Source of the DNA: Pseudoglutamicibacter cumminsii
GTDB taxonomy: Bacteria > Actinomycetota > Actinomycetes > Actinomycetales > Micrococcaceae
Length of the DNA stretch: 64,000 bases
Reading direction: 5' to 3'
NCBI RefSeq assembly: GCF_003143995.1
Contig: NZ_QFWG01000003.1
Coordinates: 112,457-176,456 of the forward strand
Shown here: piece by piece, positions 44,188 through 53,182 of the stretch
Numbering within the stretch: the first letter of the stretch is position 1
Layout of the letters: the number at the start of each line of letters is the position of its first letter
Notes under the pieces: model-generated
The model's input: the letters and a program-made list of their open reading frames with translations, nothing else
What the model was told of the DNA's origin: nothing
Databases searched by the model: none
Translations under genes and position numbers: made by a program

Positions 44188-45789
44188 GTGGCTCAGACTC
44201 AGCCTGTTGTACTGCTCGCAGAAGAACTTTCGCCCGCAACCGTTGAAGCGTTGCGCTCGGACTTTGAGATCCGGCACACTGACGGCGCGGACCGTGAGCG
44301 GTTGCTCGCGGACATCGCTGATGTGGATGCGATCTTGGTCCGGTCCGCTACCCAGGTCGATGCGGAGGCGATCGCGGCCGCTAAGAACCTCAAGGTGATC
44401 GCCCGCGCCGGCGTTGGCTTGGACAACGTCGATATCAAGGCGGCAACCCAGGACGGCGTGATGGTCGTCAACGCTCCGACCTCGAACATCATCTCCGCCG
44501 CTGAGCTCACGGTGGGCCACATCATCTCTGCCGCGCGTAATATTCCGGCGGCGAACGCTTCGATGAAAGCGGGGGAGTGGAACCGTAAGGCGTTCACGGG
44601 TGTCGAGCTATTTGAGAAGACCGCTGGCATCATCGGCTTGGGCCGCATCGGCGCTCTCGTGGCGGAGCGTCTGGCTGGTTTCGGCATGAAGCTCGTTGCA
44701 TACGACCCGTACGTGACCCCGGCTCGCGCCCAACAGCTTGGAGTGACGCTTGTTGAGCTCGATGAGCTCCTCGAGAAGGCTGACTTCATTACGATCCACA
44801 TGCCGAAGACCCCGGAAACCACCGGCATGATTTCCGCGGACCAGTTCAAGCTCATGAAGGACACCGCGTTCGTGTTCAACGTTGCGCGCGGTGGCCTGAT
44901 CGACGAGGATGCGCTCTACACCGCGCTGACCGAAGGCCAGATCGCTGGCGCGGGCATCGATGTTTACACCTCCGAGCCTGCCAGGGACATCAAGTTCATC
45001 GAGCTTCCGAACGTTTCGGTGACCCCGCACCTGGGTGCCTCGACCGCTGAGGCTCAGGAAAAGGCTGGCGTTGCTGTCGCGAAATCGGTGCGCTTGGCGC
45101 TTACGGGTGAACTGGTTCCGGATGCGGTCAACGTTGCTGGCGGCGTGATCGACGAGAACGTGCGCCCAGGTATCCCGTTGGCTGAGAAGCTCGGCCGCAT
45201 CTTCTCTGCTCTGGCCCAGGGTGAGCGTTTGACCTCGGTTGAGCTCACGGTTGCCGGTGAGATCGCGTCCAAGGATGTCACGAGCCTCAAGCTCGCGGCG
45301 TTGAAGGGTGTTTTCACCGACGTCGTTTCGCAGGGCGTCTCCTACGTCAACGCGCCAGTTCTCGCTGAGCAGCGTGGCGTTGCAACCCGCTTGACCACTA
45401 CAGAGGTTTCGGAGGATTACCGCAATAAGCTCGTGGTTTCGGGTGCGTTGGCATCGGGTGCGGCGTTGTCCGTAACGGGTACGTTGACGGGCCCGAAGCA
45501 GATTCAGAAGCTCACCGCCGTGTTTGGTCAGAACCTCGAGATCCCGATCGAGGACCACATGTTGATCCTGCGTTACGAGGACCGCCCGGGCGTGGTCGGT
45601 ACGCTCGGCCGCGTTCTGGGCGAGCACGACGTCAACATCGCTGGAATGCAGGTTGCCCCGGCCGACGAGCAGGGTCAGTCTGCCGCGGTTGTCACGATCG
45701 ATGACGCGCTGCCTGAGGGTCTTTTGGAGACCATCGGCAAGGAAATCGGTGCCACGGTGGCTCGCGAGGTTGACCTCGAAGAACGCTAA
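44188..45789 (+). CDS. serA: D-3-phosphoglycerate dehydrogenase (long form with ACT domain)
   Basis: The first enzyme of serine synthesis from 3-phosphoglycerate, NAD dependent, cytosolic. The 533-residue product is the long actinobacterial form: substrate domain, Rossmann domain with IIGLGRIGALVAERLAGFGMKLVAYDPYV, the catalytic Arg/Glu/His segments FVFNVARGGLIDEDAL and SVTPHLGASTAEAQ, an intervening domain (~residues 320-450), and a C-terminal ACT domain (LILRYEDRPGVVGTLGRVLGEHDVNIAGMQVAP) for serine feedback. Start GTG at 44188. Partial 18-bp copies overlap its stop codon. Confidence 0.97.
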   Translation: MAQTQPVVLLAEELSPATVEALRSDFEIRHTDGADRERLLADIADVDAILVRSATQVDAEAIAAAKNLKVIARAGVGLDNVDIKAATQDGVMVVNAPTSNIISAAELTVGHIISAARNIPAANASMKAGEWNRKAFTGVELFEKTAGIIGLGRIGALVAERLAGFGMKLVAYDPYVTPARAQQLGVTLVELDELLEKADFITIHMPKTPETTGMISADQFKLMKDTAFVFNVARGGLIDEDALYTALTEGQIAGAGIDVYTSEPARDIKFIELPNVSVTPHLGASTAEAQEKAGVAVAKSVRLALTGELVPDAVNVAGGVIDENVRPGIPLAEKLGRIFSALAQGERLTSVELTVAGEIASKDVTSLKLAALKGVFTDVVSQGVSYVNAPVLAEQRGVATRLTTTEVSEDYRNKLVVSGALASGAALSVTGTLTGPKQIQKLTAVFGQNLEIPIEDHMLILRYEDRPGVVGTLGRVLGEHDVNIAGMQVAPADEQGQSAAVVTIDDALPEGLLETIGKEIGATVAREVDLEER

Positions 45790-45811
45790 AACATCGAGGA
45801 ACGCTCAACGT
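45776..45811 (+). repeat. 18-bp imperfect tandem repeat spanning the serA stop codon
   Basis: TCGAAGAACGCTAAAACA (45776-45793) is followed by TCGAGGAACGCTCAACGT (45794-45811), 13 of 18 identical. The TAA stop lies in copy 1; copy 2 has lost it (TCA). Confidence 0.5.
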
Positions 45812-45863
45812 CACGTTTTAGGGGCGAGGAGCTTTAGCAGGCGCTGTAAAAGTAGCTGTAACA

Positions 45864-45898
45864 GTGTGGGATGGGTGTCATGTACACCCATCCCACAC
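45864..45898 (+). terminator. Terminator after serA
   Basis: A perfect 15-bp stem (GTGTGGGATGGGTGT with 45884-45898) and loop CATGT. It ends 22 bp before the metG start, so metG needs a promoter inside or overlapping it. Confidence 0.88.
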
Positions 45899-45920
45899 GT
45901 CGTTTCGATAGAATCACGGC

Positions 45921-47483
45921 GTGACTGATCTGGGTAAAGACAAAACGTTCTACATGACCACGGCGATCTCGTATCCAAACGGTGAGCCGCACATCGGGCA
46001 TGCTTACGAGTTCATAGCTTCTGACACGATGGCGCGCTTCAAGCGTTTGGACGGCTATGACGTGTACATGCTCACGGGTACGGATGAGCATGGCCAGAAG
46101 ATGATGCAGACTGCGCAGAAGCAGGGCGTCACCCCGATGGAACTGGCGCGTGTGAACTCGGATCGATTCCAGGCCACGCAGGATGCCCTGGGTATTTCGT
46201 ACGACCGTTTCATTCGCACGACCGATGCGGATCACCAGGCCGCAGCACAAGCGATCTGGAAGGCCATGGAGGCCAACGGCGACATTTACTTGGGTCATTA
46301 CTCCGGTTGGTACTCGGTGCGCGACGAGGCGTATTACGACGAGGACGAGACTCACGTTGGTGAGGACGGCGTCCGCTATGCAACCGCGACCGAAACCGAA
46401 GTGACGTGGACGGAAGAGGAGTCGTATTTCTTCCGGCTTTCGAAGTACACCGAGCCGTTGCTTGAGCTGTATAAGGCGCAGCCGGAGTTCGCGGCGCCGC
46501 AGTCTCGTTTCAACGAGGTCATCCGCTTTGTTGAGGGTGGCCTTGAGGATCTCTCGATTTCGCGCACGACGTTCGACTGGGGTATCCCAGTTCCGGATGC
46601 GCCTGGCCACGTTATGTACGTGTGGGTTGACGCGCTGACCAACTACCTCACGGGTGTCGGCTACCCGGACGTCGAAGGTGAGAAGTTCAGCAAGTACTGG
46701 CCGGCCGACCTGCACGTCATCGGCAAGGATATTTCGCGCTTCCACGCGATCTACTGGCCTGCGTTCCTGATGTCCGCTGGCATCGAGCTGCCTAAGCGCA
46801 TCATGATTCACGGTTTCTTGCACAACAACGGCGTCAAGATGTCGAAGTCCCTGGGCAACACCGTGGGTCCAGCTGACTTCATCGACATGTACGGCTTGGA
46901 CGCGATGCGCTACTTCTTCCTGCGCGAAGTTCCGTTCGGTGCCGACGGTTCGTATTCGCATGAGGCGATCGTGAACCGTATGAATGCTGAACTGTCGAAC
47001 AACCTCGGCAACCTCGCGCAGCGTTCGCTTTCGATGGTCGTTAAGAACCTCGAAGGCAAGATGCCGGCGCTCGAGAACCTCACGGACGCCGACACCGAGC
47101 TGCTGGATTCCGCTAAGGCCCTGCTCGACTCGGCGCGCGCGCACTACGACAAGCAGGCGTTTTCGCTGGCTCTTGCGGAGCAGTGGAAGGTTCTGCACGA
47201 TGCGAACGCTTACTTCGCGGACATGGCTCCGTGGGTCTTGCGGAAGGAAGACCCTGAGCGCATGTCGGTAGTGCTGGCAGTGACCCTGGATGTTGTGCGC
47301 CGAGTCGCTTTGCTCGCTCAGCCTGTCATGCCGGACGCGATGACCCGCATGCTGGATGTGCTGGGTGTTCCGGAAGGCGCGATGCGCACGTTCGCGGCCT
47401 TCGACAGCACGGTCGAAGCTGGAACCGAGCTTCCGAAGCCGCAGCCGATCTTCCCTCGTTATGAGGAGCCAAAGGACAGCTAA
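45921..47483 (+). CDS. metG: Methionine--tRNA ligase
   Basis: A class I aminoacyl-tRNA synthetase of 520 residues. The HIGH motif is at residues 24-27 (YPNGEPHIGHAYEF) and KMSKS at about 305-309 (NGVKMSKSLGNTVGP). The region that holds the zinc knuckle in long MetRS forms has no Cys pair here (GWYSVRDEAYYDEDETHV), so this is the short, zinc-free type without the C-terminal dimerisation domain. Start GTG 45921 (MTDLGKDKTFYMTTA). It stands between two terminators, as a single-gene unit. Confidence 0.97.
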   Translation: MTDLGKDKTFYMTTAISYPNGEPHIGHAYEFIASDTMARFKRLDGYDVYMLTGTDEHGQKMMQTAQKQGVTPMELARVNSDRFQATQDALGISYDRFIRTTDADHQAAAQAIWKAMEANGDIYLGHYSGWYSVRDEAYYDEDETHVGEDGVRYATATETEVTWTEEESYFFRLSKYTEPLLELYKAQPEFAAPQSRFNEVIRFVEGGLEDLSISRTTFDWGIPVPDAPGHVMYVWVDALTNYLTGVGYPDVEGEKFSKYWPADLHVIGKDISRFHAIYWPAFLMSAGIELPKRIMIHGFLHNNGVKMSKSLGNTVGPADFIDMYGLDAMRYFFLREVPFGADGSYSHEAIVNRMNAELSNNLGNLAQRSLSMVVKNLEGKMPALENLTDADTELLDSAKALLDSARAHYDKQAFSLALAEQWKVLHDANAYFADMAPWVLRKEDPERMSVVLAVTLDVVRRVALLAQPVMPDAMTRMLDVLGVPEGAMRTFAAFDSTVEAGTELPKPQPIFPRYEEPKDS

Positions 47484-47498
47484 AGCTCCAGAATGACG

Positions 47499-47540
47499 AA
47501 GCCTGGGGCCGGTTCACTAATGTGAACCGGCCCCAGGCTT
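47499..47540. terminator. Bidirectional terminator between metG and the ABC permease gene
   Basis: A perfect 19-bp stem (47499-47517 with 47522-47540, core GCCTGGGGCCGGTTCAC) and loop TAAT, followed on the plus strand by TTTGTGTCTT. Confidence 0.92.
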
Positions 47541-47573
47541 TTGTGTCTTGCTGTTGCAGCGCGTCGCGAGAGC

Positions 47574-50126
47574 TTACTCGATGGCAAGCCCCTCGACAGG
47601 AGTGACCTTGGCGGCGCGACGTGCCGGCATGAGTGTCGCCAGCATCGTGATTGCCACCGTAGCGAACCACAGGATCAACAGTGGGATCCACGGGATGGTG
47701 AGGTCGGCCGCCGTGGCAGAGCGGAGCAGGGACGACGCGCCCACGAATCCGAATACCGTACCGATGACGATCGCTGTCAGAGCCGTGATACCGGAGATCA
47801 GGAACGCCTCAAGGAACAGCATCGAACGCAGCTGCTTCTTGGTTAGGCCCAAAGCACGCAGCAGCGCGTTCTCGCGGGTGCGTTCGATGATCGAAAGCGT
47901 CAGCGTGTTCGAGACACCCACGAGCGCGATCACGACCGCTACACCGAAGAGACCCACCACGATGTAGGTGAACGTCAGCATGAACGTGCCGAGCGCATCC
48001 TTGATCTGAGCGACCACGTCCACATCGTGAGGTGAAACGTGCGCCGCGGTGGCCAAAGTCTCAGAGACCGTGTCGAGGTTGGCGTTCTCGTCGAGCTTGA
48101 CCCAGATCTGAGTGTCTTGGTTCGAAACCTTGACGTCAAGCTTCTGCGCGGTCTCTGTGCTGATGAGGCATGGGATATCGGCCCCGGACGGAGTCCCCAC
48201 TGGTTTCAGCTCCGTACCGTTGATCGTGAGCGTTCCCGCATTCTGCGGGCTGTTCACCGGACCGTATTCGTTGAGTCCCGGAACAGGGACGTTGGATGGA
48301 ATCAGCTTCCTGAGTTCGCCTGTATCGCCGACATAGAGCGAAGCGCAGGTCCACGATGAGCGTGTCTCAACTGGAAGATCCGCCTTCTTCACGAGCGCGG
48401 TCCCCTTGACGCCTGCGGCTCGGGACACGCTTTCCACGGTTCCAGCGTTCGGGTGGGCGTCTTCCGGGAAGGTGATCTTCGCGTCGACCGGGAACGCTTC
48501 GTCGAGCTGGCTTTCCATGGTCGTCTTGAGGCTGTACATACCCGTCAAGCAGGTCGCCACGAGCGTCACACCGATCAGCAGAGCCGAACCGACCGCGCCT
48601 GTGCGGGCAGGGTGGCGCACCGCGTTGAGGCCCGCGAGCTTGCCCGCTGGCTTTCTGGAGAACAGCTTGCCGAACAGCGCCACGAGGAACGGAACAAGGA
48701 ACGTGCCGATCACGAGCAGGCCGATGAACGCGAGCAAGCATCCAAGGAATACCATGAGGAACAGCATTCCGGCGAGCTCGAAGTCCTCGTTGATCGGGGT
48801 CAGCATTCCGTAGAGGATCACAGCCACGCCCAGCAGGATCAGGATGGTTCCGATCGCGATGCGGACTTTGCCCTTGCGGCTGCCCACCGTCACGGTTTCT
48901 AACGGCTGAAGTGCCGCGATAGGGGAGAGACGGGACGCCTTCTGCGCTGGGCGGATCGAAGCGAGCCACGTCATCACGACGGCCAAGATCAAACCGGCAG
49001 GGATCGACCACCAGTTGATCGCGAACGTGAACGTCGTGGTCTTGGTGATCCACGACATGAGAGCCCCGCCTGCCGCGATCAAGACGATGCCGAGCACAAC
49101 ACCAACCACGCCGCCGATGAGACCGATCAGGAAGCCTTCAGTGCGCATCATGCGTTTGATCTGCTTCGCGCTAGCGCCGATAGTGCGTAGCAAAGCGAGC
49201 TCGCGAGTGCGCTGCGCCAGAATCACAGTGAACGTGTTCGAGGTCACGAGCACGCACACCACGGCGGCGAGCACTACGAACGCCAAGAGTGCGTACGTGA
49301 AGATCGCGATGTCGGAGCTGAAGGAACGCATCGACTGGTTGAGCAGCTCATCCGGGGTTGCTGCCTTGAGGCCCTCGTAGCCGGCCGCCATAGCGGCATC
49401 GTTGATCTCACGAACAACGTCGGCAGGATTGCTACCCGGGGAGAGCTTGAGCAGATAGACCGTTTCCGGAGTAACCGTGAGGAAGCCTGCTGCCTCAGCT
49501 TCTTGCCGGTCCAGGAAAACCGACGGAAGGCCGAAGGCGTCGAGCATGCGCGAGTCTTCGAACACACCGGTTGCCTTGTACGTGATCTTGGCTGGCTGAT
49601 CAGCGCCTTGCTTTCCAACAAAGCCTGGCTCGAGCGCAAGTGTGATGTCAGGAGCGCCGCCACCGTTGCCTTGTGCGAGGCTGTCGTAGAGGTTCTGGCT
49701 AACACCAATGTTCTTCCCGCTTGGAAGCTCACCTTCGATGCGCTTGAATCCGAGAAGATCCCAGTTACCTTCCACTGCATACAGGTGCACCGGATCATCA
49801 CCAGTGCTGCTTCCCACGTTGAAGATCATGCCGCGGTCATACCTCAAGTGATCGGCGACCGAATCCCTGCCAGTGACCAGCTTGTCAATGTCCTGCTTGT
49901 CCTGTGCGGAACCGTCACCATCCTGAGAGATAACTGCGGTCCGCGCCGTAACCACGACATCGGACTTTGAATACACCTGGCCCTGAGTGTTCTTGACCGA
50001 GGCGAGCGAGGACGTCGAGAAGTTCAAGACAGCGCTCAAGAAGCCCACGCCGATCGTCACCGCGACGATCACAGCTATGTAGCGGCGGAAATAAGCGCGA
50101 ATATTCGCGCGCGCAATCGTATTCAT
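47574..50126 (-). CDS. ABC transporter permease, FtsX/MacB-like with duplicated membrane domain
   Basis: An 850-residue permease. It has an N-terminal TM helix (RRYIAVIVAVTIGVGFLSAVLNF), a large extracellular domain, three TM helices forming an FtsX domain (FVVLAAVVCVLVTSNTFTVILAQRTRELALLRTIGASAKQIKRMM), two further helices, another TM helix, a second extracellular domain, and a second FtsX domain at the C-terminus (VSNTLTLSIIERTRENALLRALGLTKKQLRSMLFLEAFLI). This is the typical actinobacterial MacB-like export/mechanotransmission permease. It overlaps the ATPase gene stop by one base (TAATG). Substrate unknown; the neighbouring two-component system suggests a response to cell-envelope stress. 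Confidence 0.9.
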   Translation of the reverse strand: MNTIARANIRAYFRRYIAVIVAVTIGVGFLSAVLNFSTSSLASVKNTQGQVYSKSDVVVTARTAVISQDGDGSAQDKQDIDKLVTGRDSVADHLRYDRGMIFNVGSSTGDDPVHLYAVEGNWDLLGFKRIEGELPSGKNIGVSQNLYDSLAQGNGGGAPDITLALEPGFVGKQGADQPAKITYKATGVFEDSRMLDAFGLPSVFLDRQEAEAAGFLTVTPETVYLLKLSPGSNPADVVREINDAAMAAGYEGLKAATPDELLNQSMRSFSSDIAIFTYALLAFVVLAAVVCVLVTSNTFTVILAQRTRELALLRTIGASAKQIKRMMRTEGFLIGLIGGVVGVVLGIVLIAAGGALMSWITKTTTFTFAINWWSIPAGLILAVVMTWLASIRPAQKASRLSPIAALQPLETVTVGSRKGKVRIAIGTILILLGVAVILYGMLTPINEDFELAGMLFLMVFLGCLLAFIGLLVIGTFLVPFLVALFGKLFSRKPAGKLAGLNAVRHPARTGAVGSALLIGVTLVATCLTGMYSLKTTMESQLDEAFPVDAKITFPEDAHPNAGTVESVSRAAGVKGTALVKKADLPVETRSSWTCASLYVGDTGELRKLIPSNVPVPGLNEYGPVNSPQNAGTLTINGTELKPVGTPSGADIPCLISTETAQKLDVKVSNQDTQIWVKLDENANLDTVSETLATAAHVSPHDVDVVAQIKDALGTFMLTFTYIVVGLFGVAVVIALVGVSNTLTLSIIERTRENALLRALGLTKKQLRSMLFLEAFLISGITALTAIVIGTVFGFVGASSLLRSATAADLTIPWIPLLILWFATVAITMLATLMPARRAAKVTPVEGLAIE

Positions 50127-50908
50127 TACTTGGCTCCCAACTGAGCCAATGCTTCAGCTACGCCCTGAGCGGTCGGGTTGTTGATCTCGCCGGCGATCAC
50201 GCCGTCCGAAAGCAACAGCACACGGTCAGCGTAAGCGGCCGCCTGCGGGTCGTGCGTCACCATGATCACGGTCTGGCCGTACTCGTGCGCGGCCCGCTGC
50301 AACAGGTTGAGCACCTGGCTACCGGATTCGGAATCCAAGTTACCGGTCGGCTCGTCACCAAAAATCACGTCGGGGCGGGACAACAGGGCACGCGCTACGG
50401 CGACACGCTGCTGCTGACCACCCGAAAGCTCGTGCGGCTTGTGGTTGAGGCGCTCACGCAGACCCAAGCGGTCCACGAGCTCGTTGAACCACGCCATGTC
50501 CGGCTTCTTGTTAGCCAGCTCGAGCGGGAGCACGATGTTCTGCTCGGCGGTCAGCGTAGGAACCAGGTTGAACGCCTGGAACACGAAACCCACACGCTCG
50601 CGGCGCAAACGAGTCTGCTCGTCTTCGCTCAACGTATCCACGCGGGTAGGGCCCAAGGCCAGCGCACCGCTCGTCGGACGGTCCAACGTAGCGAGCATGT
50701 GCATCAGCGTCGACTTACCGGAACCCGAAGGCCCCATGATCGCCGTGAACTTGCCAGGCGCGAAACCCACCGTGATGTTGTTGAGTGCCGTCACCTGCGT
50801 CGAACCCTGCCCAAACACTTTGGTCAGGTTCCAGGCCGCAACCGCGGGTTGAGCGGTGGCAGCGTTCGATGCGGGCTGTACTTCAGGGGATGGAGGTTGT
50901 GTAGTCAT
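50126..50908 (-). CDS. ABC transporter ATP-binding protein (MacB/LolD type)
   Basis: A 260-residue ATPase that drives the FtsX-type permease encoded just downstream. Walker A is MGPSGSGKSTLMHML, the Q-loop QAFNLVPTLTAEQNI, the signature LSGGQQQRVAVARAL, Walker B VIFGDEPTGNLD and the switch His VTHDPQAA, exactly in the pattern of LolD/MacB exporters. A ~25-residue polar leader precedes the domain. It is the first gene of the operon, and its promoter region carries the palindrome at 50973-50992. Confidence 0.95.
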   Translation of the reverse strand: MTTQPPSPEVQPASNAATAQPAVAAWNLTKVFGQGSTQVTALNNITVGFAPGKFTAIMGPSGSGKSTLMHMLATLDRPTSGALALGPTRVDTLSEDEQTRLRRERVGFVFQAFNLVPTLTAEQNIVLPLELANKKPDMAWFNELVDRLGLRERLNHKPHELSGGQQQRVAVARALLSRPDVIFGDEPTGNLDSESGSQVLNLLQRAAHEYGQTVIMVTHDPQAAAYADRVLLLSDGVIAGEINNPTAQGVAEALAQLGAK

Positions 50909-50972
50909 GCATCCAGACTAAACGCCGCGCGAGTTCAGAACATCGGCCGCCAGAATGGAAGTTTTATGCCCC

Positions 50973-50992
50973 GTGTCATACCCAGGTATGAC
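50973..50992. promoter_or_regulatory. Palindrome upstream of the ABC exporter operon
   Basis: GTCATACC (50975-50982), CA, GGTATGAC (50985-50992): a perfect 8-2-8 dyad, 67 bp before the ATPase start. With two flanking bases it holds the 10-mer GTGTCATACC, which occurs again (as GGTATGACAC) upstream of the sensor kinase gene. A looser half site (GGATATGACAC) is at 51017-51027. A response-regulator site is the likely meaning. Confidence 0.6.
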
Positions 50993-51010
50993 CTGCCGGG
51001 ATGCGCTGAC

Positions 51011-51037
51011 CTACGGGGATATGACACAGCTACGGGG
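51011..51037 (-). repeat. 19-bp spaced repeat at the stop codon of the response regulator gene
   Basis: CTACGGGG occurs at 51030-51037, where CTA is the complement of the TAG stop, and again at 51011-51018. On the minus strand the units are CCCGTAG followed by 12 different bases, then CCCGTAG. Only the eight bases around TAG are conserved. Confidence 0.45.
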
Positions 51038-51770
51038 TGACTACACCCGTGCGATACGCAAGAACCACGGCCTGAACGCGGTCACGAACCTCGAGCTTGG
51101 ACAGCACGCGCCCCACATGGGTCTTCACCGTTGCTTCGGACAGCGTGAGTTGATCCGCGATCTCTGTGTTGGAGTAGCCCTGAGCCATGAGACGGAAAAC
51201 CTCGAGCTCACGCGCCGTCAAAAGCTCAACCACATCGTGCGCCGAAGACCCATCCTGCTGTGCCTGTGCCCGCAACATCGGCGCCATGTGGTCCAGCAAC
51301 CGCTTAGTAGAACTCGGCGCAACCACAGCACCACCGTGGAACACCGTACGGATCGCATCCAAAAGATCCTCCGGCGGAGCATCCTTGAGCAAAAAGCCGG
51401 CCGCTCCTGCCGAAATCGCGTCAAGGACGTACTCATCCAGATCAAACGTCGTCAGCATCAAAACCCGAGGCGCATCCACGCCGCGGCGAGCAGACTCCTC
51501 AAGCATCCGCGTCGTCGCCGCAATCCCATCCATGCGCGGCATACGGATATCCATCAAGACAACATCCGCATCGACCATAGCGCCACCATCAACAAAGGCC
51601 TGACACGCCTCAAGCCCATCAGCGGCTTCCGCAACCACATGCAGATCAGGCTGCGAATCGATCAGCATACGAAAACCAGAACGCACCAACTGCTGATCAT
51701 CGACCAGCGCAACCCTAATCTGCTCCACTGAACCTTCCACTGAATCCTCCACGCACATCGCCAAGCTCAC
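51030..51770 (-). CDS. Response regulator, NarL/LuxR family
   Basis: A 246-residue two-component transcription factor. The receiver domain (residues ~18-135) has the acidic pair in ALVDDQQLVRSG, the phosphorylatable Asp in VVLMDIRMPRMDG, the Thr in MLTTFD and the Lys in FLLKDAPPEDLL. The C-terminal LuxR-type HTH reads LTARELEVFRLMAQGYSNTEIADQLTLSEATVKTHVGRVLSKLEVRDRVQAVV. The GTG start at 51770 overlaps the kinase stop by 4 bp (GTGA), so the two are co-translated; an ATG lies 12 bp further in. The next downstream operon on the strand is the MacB-like exporter. Confidence 0.94.
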   Translation of the reverse strand: MSLAMCVEDSVEGSVEQIRVALVDDQQLVRSGFRMLIDSQPDLHVVAEAADGLEACQAFVDGGAMVDADVVLMDIRMPRMDGIAATTRMLEESARRGVDAPRVLMLTTFDLDEYVLDAISAGAAGFLLKDAPPEDLLDAIRTVFHGGAVVAPSSTKRLLDHMAPMLRAQAQQDGSSAHDVVELLTARELEVFRLMAQGYSNTEIADQLTLSEATVKTHVGRVLSKLEVRDRVQAVVLAYRTGVVTP

Positions 51771-53056
51771 GCGCCAGCTAAAACATCAGACGCATACGGA
51801 ATAAACACATACACCTGATATCCGCCTGGCAGATCCGAGAAACTCGCATTGCCTCCATATATTTCAGCACGCTCGCGGATACCAACCTGGCCGCGACCGG
51901 CCCCAGGGACAGACACCGGAGCGGCTGACACCGGGGATGAAGTGTCCCGTGCATCGTTGGTCACCGTCACCGCAAGCCCTTTGGCCGTCCATGTCAGCAC
52001 AACATCCGTGCGAGTAGGCGCAACCGCGTGCTTACGCACGTTCGTCAAGGCCTCCTGCACAATCCGATACACCGCCAACTCAGCACCTGACGGCAACGTG
52101 CCCGCGGGCGAAAACTTCCACTCGATCACCGTCTCGATGCCGTTCGCGCTCGCCGTGTACGCAAGCTCATCCAAACGATCAAAACCAGGAGCGGGGGAGC
52201 GGCGCGCCTCATCGCCCTCATCCCGCAAAACACCGAGCAACGAACGCATCTCCGCCAACGCCTCACGGCCCGTGTTCGCGATCGTCTCTAAAACCTCACG
52301 CGCGACCTCCGGCCGCTGAGCCGCCGCATACCTACCGCCATCCGCCTGCGTAATGATGACCGAGAGCGAATGAGCCACCACATCGTGCATCTCACGAGCA
52401 ATCCTGCGCCGTTCATCCTCAGCCGCGAACTCACGCTCACGCACCTGCTGGTCAATGAGCCGCTGCATCCTGACCCGCTCAGAATCCACGCGCGCTCGCC
52501 GTTCGAAGGACAACCGCCCGAAAAGCCACGCGACCGTGACGATGAGCCAGTGCCCAATCAGCACTACGACCTGCTCAGGTGCAGACCACTCGTAGGACCG
52601 TGGGGTGAAATACATGACCGCCAGAACCGACCCCGCGAGTCCCGCGATCAGGGCCGTGTTGGAAACCCAGCGACGCCCGTGCGCCGCCGACGAGTAGATG
52701 ATGCCCGGCACGAGGATGATCGCGATCGAAGAATCGCCGACGACCGCCACTTGCACGAGGCACGCCGCGATTGCGGTCAGGAGAGAAGCAGCTGGGTTGT
52801 AGCGGCGGATGGCCCACGAGACGCACAGCGTGACGCCCACCGCGACCATCCCGATGTAACGGATCGGGTAGGGGACGAAAGGCCACGGATTCATCGACAC
52901 GCGGACAGTGGATAGCAACGCGATCAAGAAGACCAGGCCGATGCCGGCGGCCTGGATCATGTCGATCGTCGTGGGATGGGTGCGGACCCACGTTTCGGTG
53001 CGCCCGATGCGGTTGATACGGGATGCTGGCGGGTCGGTGTGGAGCGTGCGGGACAT
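51767..53056 (-). CDS. Sensor histidine kinase, DesK/NarX (HisKA_3) family
   Basis: A 429-residue membrane kinase. Its N-terminal half has five or six TM helices (for example IDMIQAAGIGLVFLIALLSTV, YIGMVAVGVTLCVSWAI and VVVLIGHWLIVTVAWLFG) and no large outer domain, so it probably senses within the membrane. The HisKA_3 box RRRIAREMHDVVAHSLSVIITQADGGRYAA carries the phosphorylated His. The ATPase part has EALTNVRKHA (N box) and GRGQVGIRERAEIYGG (G box). The Met at 53056 has GAGGAG 3 bp upstream and was preferred to a start 18 codons earlier. It is co-translated with the response regulator. Confidence 0.92.
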   Translation of the reverse strand: MSRTLHTDPPASRINRIGRTETWVRTHPTTIDMIQAAGIGLVFLIALLSTVRVSMNPWPFVPYPIRYIGMVAVGVTLCVSWAIRRYNPAASLLTAIAACLVQVAVVGDSSIAIILVPGIIYSSAAHGRRWVSNTALIAGLAGSVLAVMYFTPRSYEWSAPEQVVVLIGHWLIVTVAWLFGRLSFERRARVDSERVRMQRLIDQQVREREFAAEDERRRIAREMHDVVAHSLSVIITQADGGRYAAAQRPEVAREVLETIANTGREALAEMRSLLGVLRDEGDEARRSPAPGFDRLDELAYTASANGIETVIEWKFSPAGTLPSGAELAVYRIVQEALTNVRKHAVAPTRTDVVLTWTAKGLAVTVTNDARDTSSPVSAAPVSVPGAGRGQVGIRERAEIYGGNASFSDLPGGYQVYVFIPYASDVLAGA

Positions 53057-53100
53057 GCTCCTCACTTTAGTGAGTTGTAGCTCGTGACGGATCCGCCTGC

Positions 53101-53120
53101 GGTATGACACGCGCTGTCAC
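53101..53120. promoter_or_regulatory. Shared motif upstream of the two-component operon
   Basis: GGTATGACAC (53101-53110) is identical to the complement of 50973-50982 in front of the ABC exporter operon. It also makes a dyad here, TGACA-CGCGC-TGTCA (53105-53119). It is 45 bp upstream of the kinase start, which suits autoregulation. Confidence 0.5.
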
Positions 53121-53127
53121 AAAGGCG

Positions 53128-53142
53128 TTTCATATGGTGAGA
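53128..53142. promoter_or_regulatory. NdgR/LtbR-like operator candidate upstream of leuB
   Basis: TTTCA-TATGG-TGAGA (53128-53142) matches the form TCTCA-N5-TGAGA seen between ndgR and leuC, with one base changed. It lies 40 bp before the leuB ATG. IclR-type NdgR (Streptomyces) and LtbR (Corynebacterium) are known to control leu genes. Confidence 0.5.
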
Positions 53143-53182
53143 TGTTGGCTCAGAATGTGGGACTAGGCGTATTGTGTATGAC

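Noticed and set aside
45834..47198. A 454-codon open frame on the minus strand
   Set aside because: It is opposite metG and rich in Arg/Val/His; no ribosome binding site or family resemblance.
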